Below are positions 23,834-29,005 of a stretch of DNA of 37,628 nt, one piece after another. A program made the position numbers and the translations under genes. Source of the stretch: a virus; the IMG/VR virus record IMGVR_UViG_3300037504_001227, positions 1-37,628 of that record; one strand, written 5' to 3'. Under the pieces are notes generated by a model. The model had not been told where the DNA came from, did no database searches, and was given only the letters and a program-made list of their open reading frames with translations. Positions within the stretch are counted from its first letter, which is position 1, and each line of letters starts with the position of its first letter.

Positions 23834-24607
23834 TTATGCCCACGCTCTTTCAGTATAAGGCTTATAACTACCATTGCATTCAATGATAGCAAGCTTATCC
23901 GAAGTTGTGGGATTATCATAATCATTACTTTTAAATTTGCAACTAACCGTTAACCCAGCAGTATCATCAAAAGTTCCATTTGTAGTTTCAATATAGGCAT
24001 CATCTTCTGCATTAACAGTACCTGTAATTGTTGCCCAAATAGTTCCTCTATTTACAATAGATACAGAATCATATTGTTCGTATTTTCCAGTACCACTAGA
24101 ATCAACATTTTTTGCAGTATACATAGCAACGCCTAAAAACACTTGTGAAGTTTCATATGTAATCGTTCCAGTAGGTTGACTTCCTCCGCCTGTAACGGCT
24201 TCTGATACAGTTCCGACTGCTGAACCTTTTGATTTTCTGATATAGATTGTTCTATTATCAGTATCCGTAGCATCCAACGATGCATCCCAACCCTCACCAG
24301 TCAATTCAGTTATAAGCGCATCCATAGTTGTATCATGATCGGTATCAAAAGAAACTGCATCTGCTGCAGTTCCGTCAACTGTAATCACAATAGAATTACT
24401 TGCAACAAAATCAGCATCAAATACTATTTTGGCGGTATCAAGATAAAATCCATAACATTTATCTTCTTCACCTAAATATCCCCAAACAGAGGCTCCAAAT
24501 GAAATACCACCAGAATCTTGAATTGCTCTTGATATAACTCTTGTTACATCATTATTATCAGCTTTTAATCCCGCAATTGCGGTATCAATGTTATTATAAG
24601 CACTCAT
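23834..24607 (-). CDS. Capsid cement / decoration protein with inserted beta domain
   Basis: The 257-residue protein begins with AIQDSGGISFGASVWGY and has a beta-rich C-terminal part with SVSIVNRGTIWATITGTVNAEDDAYI, typical of phage structural cement proteins beside DUF2184 capsids. Residues about 68-150 (NSIVITVDGTAADAVSFDT, TMDALITELTGEGW) are an insert similar to those in the sheath and baseplate J. Its ATG overlaps the stop of the protease/scaffold gene. It probably trims or stabilises capsid surfaces. Confidence 0.72.
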   Translation of the reverse strand: MSAYNNIDTAIAGLKADNNDVTRVISRAIQDSGGISFGASVWGYLGEEDKCYGFYLDTAKIVFDADFVASNSIVITVDGTAADAVSFDTDHDTTMDALITELTGEGWDASLDATDTDNRTIYIRKSKGSAVGTVSEAVTGGGSQPTGTITYETSQVFLGVAMYTAKNVDSSGTGKYEQYDSVSIVNRGTIWATITGTVNAEDDAYIETTNGTFDDTAGLTVSCKFKSNDYDNPTTSDKLAIIECNGSYKPYTERAWA

Positions 24608-25191
24608 TATTTATCCTCCTTTCCGTTCAACCTGTCGATATAATCTCGATAGGCTTTTTTCGAATCAATTATCACTTCTGATCCATCATTTTTTGGTAAA
24701 TTTCCGAAAACCTTTTTCTTATTATTAATAGTATTTTCATTTTCAGTTTTTAAAATATCAATAGCCGAATCATATCTTGCATCAATATAAATTACATCTT
24801 TTTCATCCAATTTTGCTTCAGGAAACACTTTCATAATAATTTCTTTTTTAATATCCAAATTGGATTTACCATCTGTTTTTTCAATTCCTGCTTTTTTAGC
24901 ATTATCTTTTAATTCAACCTTCTCTTGAACTGCTTTTTCAATAGCTTCATCAGAAATAGTTTCGTTTTTCAATTTTTCTATCTCTTCATTAGCTTTATTA
25001 AGTTTATCATTTGCAGTATCAAGATTTGCCTGTAATTGCGATAATTCTTTCTGTTTTTCAGTTTTGAAATTATCAAAATCTTTTTTTACCTTTTCATTGT
25101 CCTTTTTGATTTGTGTATAAGCGGTTACCACAGCGGCTTCTGCTTGATAATCAACTCCATCAAGAACAATTCTTTTCAAATTATCTGACAT
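24607..25191 (-). CDS. Nested scaffold protein from an internal start
   Basis: Inside the protease gene and in the same frame, GGAGG (25199-25203) lies 7 bases before an ATG at 25191. It begins MSDNLKRIVLDG and gives 194 residues. This is exactly the boundary between the protease domain and the coiled-coil scaffold. Lambda C/Nu3 and similar phages make scaffold this way. The signal is as strong as any genuine start in the window. The product is inferred and not shown. Confidence 0.65.
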   Translation of the reverse strand: MSDNLKRIVLDGVDYQAEAAVVTAYTQIKKDNEKVKKDFDNFKTEKQKELSQLQANLDTANDKLNKANEEIEKLKNETISDEAIEKAVQEKVELKDNAKKAGIEKTDGKSNLDIKKEIIMKVFPEAKLDEKDVIYIDARYDSAIDILKTENENTINNKKKVFGNLPKNDGSEVIIDSKKAYRDYIDRLNGKEDK

Positions 25192-25803
25192 ATTTTTTCC
25201 TCCATCGTCATTATTATCTATATACAAACTATCATTAATTAGGATAGCTTCATTACTGTCCAGTCGCATCACTGCTAAATCACCAGCTCTACCTTTATCA
25301 ACTATTGCCACATGATTATATCTGATATTTCTTTGTATAGCATCATAAGGGACTCCCATCCAATTTCCAGGAGTAAAATCTAAATCTGCTATATAACCAC
25401 AAGACAAAGCTCTCTTCCCATTTTTTATGTCATTTATTGATTTTTCGTCTCTTATTGATATTGGAACAGATACTGCATAAGAATCTTTATATACAGAATC
25501 TCCAGTTGTGCCTATTTCATATTTTTTAACATTATCAATTGTAACTAAATCTTTTGGATGATTGTTTGTAATTGGTTTTAATCTTAAAGTATTTAAACTA
25601 TTTTCATCAAATACCTCTTCCGGAGGTCTTAATTCTCGTATAATTTTTCCATCTTTATCCCTGTATGTAAATACTCCAACATTTGTAACAATAGGTGTCC
25701 CTGTAATAAACCCCTCTTTTTCTTCTCTAAATATATCAGTTAATATATATTTAGTCTCGTCCATTAAATCATAATGCTGTTTATTTTTAATTTCTTTTGG
25801 CAT
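24607..25803 (-). CDS. Capsid maturation protease fused to scaffold (DUF2213-type)
   Basis: The 398-residue protein has a DUF2213-like N-terminal half: EGFITGTPIVTNVGVFTY, ELRPPEEVFDENSLNTLRLKPITNNHP, ALSCGYIADLDFTPGNWMGVPYDAIQRNIRYNHVAIVDKGR. H at NHP and the SCGY and NHVA blocks are the usual conserved points. Residues 205-398 form a Lys/Glu-rich coiled scaffold. An internal ribosome site and ATG at 25191 would make that scaffold alone. Repeat copy 5 is directly upstream, so the head operon probably starts inside or near it. Confidence 0.82.
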   Translation of the reverse strand: MPKEIKNKQHYDLMDETKYILTDIFREEKEGFITGTPIVTNVGVFTYRDKDGKIIRELRPPEEVFDENSLNTLRLKPITNNHPKDLVTIDNVKKYEIGTTGDSVYKDSYAVSVPISIRDEKSINDIKNGKRALSCGYIADLDFTPGNWMGVPYDAIQRNIRYNHVAIVDKGRAGDLAVMRLDSNEAILINDSLYIDNNDDGGKNMSDNLKRIVLDGVDYQAEAAVVTAYTQIKKDNEKVKKDFDNFKTEKQKELSQLQANLDTANDKLNKANEEIEKLKNETISDEAIEKAVQEKVELKDNAKKAGIEKTDGKSNLDIKKEIIMKVFPEAKLDEKDVIYIDARYDSAIDILKTENENTINNKKKVFGNLPKNDGSEVIIDSKKAYRDYIDRLNGKEDK

Positions 25804-25819
25804 TTTTTATCCTATATGC

Positions 25820-26060
25820 AAAAAATTAACTATTAAATAACGGCGTTTTAAGCCACTTTATTTTAAAATAAGTATAATTATACTAAAATAATTTTAAAAC
25901 CGCTTATTTTAACGTTATTTAATAAGGTAAAAATCTTGTAAAGCACTGATAATAAACAATATACAGGTTTTTAACTGTTTTTTATCCTTATTTTTAAAAC
26001 CTTAACCTTGTAAAGCCTTGTAAATAAACAATCTTATTTTATAAATAAGTATAGTTATTT
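25820..26060 (-). repeat. Long intergenic repeat, copy 5 (core orientation B)
   Basis: Directly upstream of the protease/scaffold gene and directly downstream, in the leftward direction, of the terminator at 26093-26122. Core at 25935-25967 in orientation B, with one boundary diverged to CTTGTA. The stem centre has AGTATAATTATACT, including TATAAT. Since no gene lies between the terminator and this copy, head-gene transcription must pass the terminator or begin within this element, which makes it the best copy in which to look for promoter activity. Confidence 0.9.
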
Positions 26061-26092
26061 ATTTTATAAAACTATACTCTAATAAATAAAAA

Positions 26093-26122
26093 AGGCATTT
26101 ATCGACCTAACGATAAATGCCT
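26093..26122 (-). terminator. Terminator upstream of repeat copy 5
   Basis: A perfect 12-bp stem AGGCATTTATCG/CGATAAATGCCT with loop of 6. On the minus strand it is followed by TTTTTATTT; on the plus strand by AAGTTTTTC. It separates the rightward structured locus from the leftward head operon and may work in both directions. Confidence 0.85.
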
Positions 26123-26186
26123 AAGTTTTTCTCTTACATTTATTTTTTTAAAAGGAGTACAAAATAAATATATAATTTTTTTACTA

Positions 26187-26217
26187 TTTTTACAAGTATA
26201 TTTATAAATTGTAAAAA
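26187..26217 (+). promoter_or_regulatory. Inverted repeat, possible operator
   Basis: TTTTTACAA and TTGTAAAAA face each other across 13 bases, about 35 bases upstream of the -35 box of the structured locus. TTTACAA is also the core of the TTTACAAGG motifs in the six intergenic repeats, so one phage regulator could bind both. AT-rich inverted repeats arise easily by chance here, so confidence is modest. Confidence 0.35.
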
Positions 26218-26251
26218 AATGTAAAATAATAAATAAAATTAAAAAAAATAC

Positions 26252-26279
26252 TTGACTTATTATAATAATATGTTATTAT
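26252..26279 (+). promoter_or_regulatory. Sigma70-like promoter of the structured RNA locus
   Basis: TTGACT at 26252-26257 and TATTAT at 26274-26279 are 16 bases apart, and TG at 26271-26272 precedes the -10 as in extended -10 promoters. A start near 26286 puts a 9-bp hairpin (AAGTTGCTT/AAGCAACTT, 26288-26309) at the very 5' end of the RNA. It is the clearest host-type promoter I see in the window. Confidence 0.65.
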
Positions 26280-26320
26280 TAAATTATAAGTTGCTTAATA
26301 AAGCAACTTAAATAAATTAA

Positions 26321-26339
26321 AGCTGGGAGGCTGAAATGA
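26321..26339 (+). promoter_or_regulatory. Conserved 19-nt initiation block, copy A
   Basis: AGCTGGGAGGCTGAAATGA contains the Shine-Dalgarno GGGAGG and, 5 bases later, the ATG of the first ORF. The identical 19 bases recur at 26900-26918 before the second ORF. CTGGGAG here can pair with CTCCCAG at 26810-26816 in the 3' hairpin of the same unit, which could hide the ribosome site. Confidence 0.7.
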
Positions 26340-26806
26340 ATAAAAATCAAAAAGATATATTATCGTTAACAAAAACGATAATCAAAAATTCGAATATATC
26401 TTTAAAGATATATTCGAAAGAAGAAATCAAAAAAATAAAAATCTCCTGCGGGACAGGAGTTTTTGGATGGACAACAAACGAAGAGATTATAAAAAAATAT
26501 AATCTCGGATGTTCTGTCCAATTAGCAGGGGATGATAATGATTCTTTTGTTGTACCTGAAATAAAGACAATGAATTGTAAATCCAATTCATTGTCTTTAT
26601 TAAAAGAAGCCTTTAAAAAAATAAAGGCTTTAAAATTAAGAAAAAATATTGCAAGAAAAAGATTAAACCGAATAGCTGAAGAAATAGCTTATTCGGTATT
26701 AAAAAATATTAATATAAAAAGTGTACATATAAAAGAAAGACCTTGTCCTCCCCTAAAATGGGCGAACGAATGCAAGGTTTTAATAAATTGGGAGAGCAAT
26801 AGCTAA
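26336..26806 (+). CDS. ORF A of the structured locus, unknown protein
   Basis: The 156-residue product starts at the ATG in the conserved block and ends with a TAA placed in the loop of the first 3' hairpin. Residues 34-75 look beta-rich (KISCGTGVFGWTT, GCSVQLAGDDNDSFVV). Residues 85-130 look helical and basic (LLKEAFKKIKALKLRKNIAR). No family is recognised. A chance frame of this length is unlikely at this base composition, so it is probably translated, even though at least seven strong inverted repeats lie inside the codons. It runs opposite to the surrounding structural genes and could be a moron or early gene. Confidence 0.55.
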   Translation: MNKNQKDILSLTKTIIKNSNISLKIYSKEEIKKIKISCGTGVFGWTTNEEIIKKYNLGCSVQLAGDDNDSFVVPEIKTMNCKSNSLSLLKEAFKKIKALKLRKNIARKRLNRIAEEIAYSVLKNINIKSVHIKERPCPPLKWANECKVLINWESNS

Positions 26807-26840
26807 GCTCTCCCAGTAGGGATGGTGTAAAAGCCGTCTC
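26789..26840 (+). other. 3' hairpin pair, unit A (kissing-loop candidate)
   Basis: Stem TGGGAGAGC/GCTCTCCCA with 9-base loop AATAGCTAA (26789-26815) is followed after 3 bases by an 8-bp stem with loop GTAAAA (26819-26840, two or three G-U pairs). The same two loops recur in unit B on different stems. This second hairpin lacks a U-tract, so transcription should continue to unit B. Confidence 0.8.
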
Positions 26841-26884
26841 TGTAATGCAGCCAAGGCCGGTCGCAAGCCCGGGAAAATGCAGAG
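26838..26884 (+). other. GC-rich linker between the two units
   Basis: This noncoding stretch contains CTCTG (26838-26842) that can pair with CAGAG (26880-26884), enclosing CCGG/CCGG arms (26857-26860, 26869-26872) around loop TCGCAAGC. It is the most GC-rich stretch of the locus and is not explained by either ORF. Its first bases compete with the hairpin before it, which could allow a switch. Confidence 0.5.
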
Positions 26885-26899
26885 CGAAAAAAAATAAAT

Positions 26900-26918
26900 A
26901 GCTGGGAGGCTGAAATGA
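26900..26918 (+). promoter_or_regulatory. Conserved 19-nt initiation block, copy B
   Basis: Identical to 26321-26339, again with GGGAGG 5 bases before the ATG. AGCTGGGAG here can pair with CTCCTAGCT at 27181-27189, nine pairs including one G-U, so the ribosome site could be masked by the 3' module of its own unit. Confidence 0.7.
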
Positions 26919-27157
26919 GAAATATTTTAGTAGACACAAAAAATGATGTTATTGTTGCAATGAGTAACAAAAATATCAGATATGTTAAAAAAATAAATAG
27001 ACAATTGGAAATGGATCAAAATTCCAATTTGTCTAAAAGAGAAATATTGAACAAATTGAATAATTTGTTCAATATTATTCAAATAACAAACGAGGAATAT
27101 TCCTCGTTAAAAAAAGGAATTATTCCTGATAAATTTCCATATAGTTTATATTATTAA
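26915..27157 (+). CDS. ORF B of the structured locus, unknown protein
   Basis: The 80-residue product starts in the second conserved block: RNILVDTKNDVIVAMSNKN, then a helical region (LSKREILNKLNNLFNIIQ) and an aromatic end SLYY. I recognise no family and see no clear homology to ORF A. The codons contain a 13-bp stem with one bulge (26998-27035), a 15-bp perfect stem with a 4-base loop (27043-27076) and a 20-base palindrome (27089-27108). The stop lies just upstream of the 3' hairpin pair. Confidence 0.5.
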   Translation: MRNILVDTKNDVIVAMSNKNIRYVKKINRQLEMDQNSNLSKREILNKLNNLFNIIQITNEEYSSLKKGIIPDKFPYSLYY

Positions 27158-27159
27158 TA

Positions 27160-27186
27160 TAGGAGCGCAATAGCTAAGCGCTCCTA
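27160..27186 (+). other. 3' hairpin with AATAGCTAA loop, unit B
   Basis: Stem TAGGAGCGC/GCGCTCCTA with the same 9-base loop as unit A. Relative to unit A, two base pairs have changed on both sides (G-C to A-T, and A-T to C-G), so pairing is preserved while sequence differs. That is direct covariation within one molecule. Confidence 0.85.
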
Positions 27187-27190
27187 GCTG

Positions 27191-27219
27191 GAGGCAGTGT
27201 AAAAACTGCCTCTTTTTTT
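27191..27219 (+). terminator. Rho-independent terminator of the structured locus
   Basis: Perfect 8-bp stem GAGGCAGT/ACTGCCTC with loop GTAAAA, then TTTTTTT (27213-27219). The loop is the same as in the non-terminating hairpin of unit A. It also reaches the stop codon of the leftward gene at 27218. Confidence 0.9.
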
Positions 27220-27379
27220 ATCCCTTATGATAATTATCAGGCCCAATTCTTTCCCTTTTCTGCACTTCAATATCAATTTTATTTTTTCCTAAAACATGTA
27301 TAACAACCTTCCCATATTCTATATTTTTTAATTTCTCTTTTATAATTTCACAAGTAGATTGAATTAAATTATCATTCAT
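27218..27379 (-). CDS. Small hypothetical protein after the MuF-like gene
   Basis: A 53-residue frame starts at ATG 27379, 8 bases after the TAG of the MuF-like gene, with AGGGG as ribosome site, and ends in TAA at 27218. The product begins MNDNLIQSTCEIIKEKLKN and continues with GKVVIHVLGKNKIDIEVQKR, a helix followed by two beta strands. The tight spacing and good composition favour a real gene. Function unknown. It ends within the U-tract of the opposing terminator. Confidence 0.6.
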   Translation of the reverse strand: MNDNLIQSTCEIIKEKLKNIEYGKVVIHVLGKNKIDIEVQKRERIGPDNYHKG

Positions 27380-27387
27380 ATAAGCCC

Positions 27388-28530
27388 CTATATTTTATTT
27401 AACAAACTATCCCACCCAGGATTACTGCCACACCTGCATTGATAATCAGAGCCAGGAATCCCAATGTATCCATTTATCCCAGCCCTTGAAACCCAATCAA
27501 CACCATTATTAAAACTAATCACAGTATCATCATCCCATCTACATAGCCCACCATGTAAATTATTATGTTTAGGTCTAACTCGTTCGTCCCTGCTAGTTAT
27601 CCAGAAATAGGTTTCAATTCCTACCTCTGTTTGACGTTTTTTTGTTAACCTTCCATTTAATTTATTAACCTGATCCCTAGCTATCAACTCACTCCTGCTT
27701 TGTACCTTTTTTCTTCTTTTTTTACCTGTCTTTTTATCTATTACAGTTTTAGTTCTTCCAGTATATATTCTTTTATCAATCTTAATAAGTTCTTTTTCTA
27801 TAAAATCATGTGTCCGGCCTTCCTGCATACCTCTATATATAGTCTCAACAAATTTTTTTCTATACTCATTACTTAATCCTTTTATTAATGCGACATTTTC
27901 CCTGACCCAATTTTTAGAAATTGTATTTGTCCAACTTTCAGGCATTATATATTCAAAATTTAATTTTTCTTTAAATATTTTTTTAAATTGTTTTAAATTA
28001 AATTTATTTACCAATCCGAAAAAGAAAAATAATTTAGCGTTTAATCCTTCTTTTTGTTCATCAAATATTTCTTTTTCAGTTTTATCATATTTATCTAAAT
28101 TTTTATCAAGCTCATCTTGCCAATCATCTTTTATATAATTATCCTGTATTCTATTTTTATTTTCCTCGCCCCACCTTTCTAAATTTGGAATAATTTGTTT
28201 TTTTAAAATATTTCTAAATGGTTCAGAAATATCTAATATTTCTTTATTATATTTATTTATCATTGTTTTAGGAGGATCAATCCATTTTTTAGTTTTACCT
28301 TTTTTTATTTTTAACTTTCCAGTTTCTTTTAATGCTCTTAATTGAGATAATATATATTGTTCAGAATCAATAGAATCTTTTTTATAATTATCTTCTGGAA
28401 ACTCTCCCCCACCTATTGCCAACGCCTGAGCAATCGCTTTTTCTTTTGCATTCCTGCCAATATAACAGGTTCCCGACTCTCCCCATTTCCAACCTCTTTG
28501 ACCACTTTTTGTACATCTCTGAATTGGCAT
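27388..28530 (-). CDS. MuF-like head morphogenesis protein
   Basis: The 380-residue protein has the phage Mu gpF / SPP1 gp7 C-terminal domain: ELIARDQVNKLNGRLTKKRQ, WITSRDERVRPKHNNLHGG, GIPGSDYQCRC. The N-terminus (IQRCTKSGQRGWKWGESGTCYIG, then a helical segment) carries Cys pairs and may bind the portal. In the family this minor head protein is needed for infectivity and lies inside the capsid. AGGAGG at the end of repeat copy 6 provides its ribosome site. It is separated from portal by repeat copy 6 and a 74-residue gene. Confidence 0.85.
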   Translation of the reverse strand: MPIQRCTKSGQRGWKWGESGTCYIGRNAKEKAIAQALAIGGGEFPEDNYKKDSIDSEQYILSQLRALKETGKLKIKKGKTKKWIDPPKTMINKYNKEILDISEPFRNILKKQIIPNLERWGEENKNRIQDNYIKDDWQDELDKNLDKYDKTEKEIFDEQKEGLNAKLFFFFGLVNKFNLKQFKKIFKEKLNFEYIMPESWTNTISKNWVRENVALIKGLSNEYRKKFVETIYRGMQEGRTHDFIEKELIKIDKRIYTGRTKTVIDKKTGKKRRKKVQSRSELIARDQVNKLNGRLTKKRQTEVGIETYFWITSRDERVRPKHNNLHGGLCRWDDDTVISFNNGVDWVSRAGINGYIGIPGSDYQCRCGSNPGWDSLLNKI

Positions 28531-28546
28531 TTTTTCTTGACCTCCT

Positions 28547-28788
28547 AAAAATTAACTATTAAATAACGGTGTTTTAAGCCTCTTTATTTTAAAATAAGTA
28601 TAATTACACCAAAATAATTTTAAAACCGCTTATTTTAACGTTATTTAATAAGGTAAAAATCTTGTAAAGCACTGATAATAAACAATATACAGGTTTTTAA
28701 CTGTTTTTTATCCTTATTTTTCAACCCTTAGCCTTGTAAAGCCTTGTAAATAAACAATCTTATTTTAATAATAAGCATAGTTATTTTT
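28547..28788 (-). repeat. Long intergenic repeat, copy 6 (core orientation B)
   Basis: Between the small gene after portal and the MuF-like gene. Core at 28661-28693 in orientation B, almost identical to copy 5 including the CTTGTA boundary. The first bases of the element (AATAACTATGC) supply the stop codon of the upstream gene. Confidence 0.9.
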
Positions 28789-29005
28789 CTTTTAATAAAT
28801 CTTTTAAATATTCTTCTTCTGCTATTTGATCAGATGATTTTTGTTTAATTCTTTTTTTTATTTGCACAGTATCATTTAAACATTTTACGATATTATCTCT
28901 GATCATTCCTGAATCAGTATTGGTATATACTCCCACTATTTTTGATAACTCTGTTATTTTTTTACTAATTTTATTATTTATTTTTTCTTCTTTACTCTTC
29001 TTCAT
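28781..29005 (-). CDS. Small Lys-rich protein after portal
   Basis: The 74-residue helical protein (KKSKEEKINNKISKKITELS, then SGMIRDNIVKCLNDTVQIKKR) starts at ATG 29005, inside the last codons of the portal gene. A start at 29029 is less likely because the protein would lie deeper in portal and the ribosome site is worse. The TAA is formed by the first bases of repeat copy 6. Function unknown; position suggests a portal or packaging helper. Confidence 0.5.
   Translation of the reverse strand: MKKSKEEKINNKISKKITELSKIVGVYTNTDSGMIRDNIVKCLNDTVQIKKRIKQKSSDQIAEEEYLKDLLKEK

Larger units (their letters stand above)
26286..27219 (+). ncRNA. Highly structured transcript of about 930 nt containing two ORFs
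   Basis: From the 5' hairpin to the terminator the RNA contains about 16 stem-loops. Clear ones are at 26288-26309, 26359-26382, 26389-26418 (perfect 30-base palindrome), 26438-26464, 26483-26506, 26560-26601 (17 bp), 26607-26630, 26667-26697, 26737-26781, 26789-26815, 26819-26840, 26998-27035, 27043-27076 (15 bp), 27089-27108 (perfect palindrome), 27160-27186 and 27191-27212. Several spots are GC-rich in an AT-rich genome. It resembles phage-borne large ornate RNAs (GOLLD, ROOL) in size, density and setting, but two long frames with ribosome sites run through it, so it is probably also an mRNA. Confidence 0.6.

Noticed and set aside
26321-26339. CTGAAATGA as a hammerhead ribozyme core
   Set aside because: The conserved CTGATGA and matching GAAA and cleavage triplet are not in the required order; the segment is explained as a ribosome site and start.
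26347-26586. Antisense frame of 79 codons inside ORF A
   Set aside because: It has no ribosome site and lies on the strand opposite the promoter; it is a by-product of the palindromes, which keep both strands similar.
26856-26872. GCCGGTCGCAAGCCCGG as the core of a cobalamin riboswitch
   Set aside because: It looks like GCCGGTGCAAGTCCGGC of that riboswitch, but no B12 box or other conserved parts surround it, and it lies after an ORF rather than before one.
1250-28788. The six long repeats as insertion sequences, MITEs or group I/II introns
   Set aside because: No transposase, terminal inverted repeat or target duplication is visible. Flanking genes are different and complete on both sides, so nothing is interrupted or spliced.
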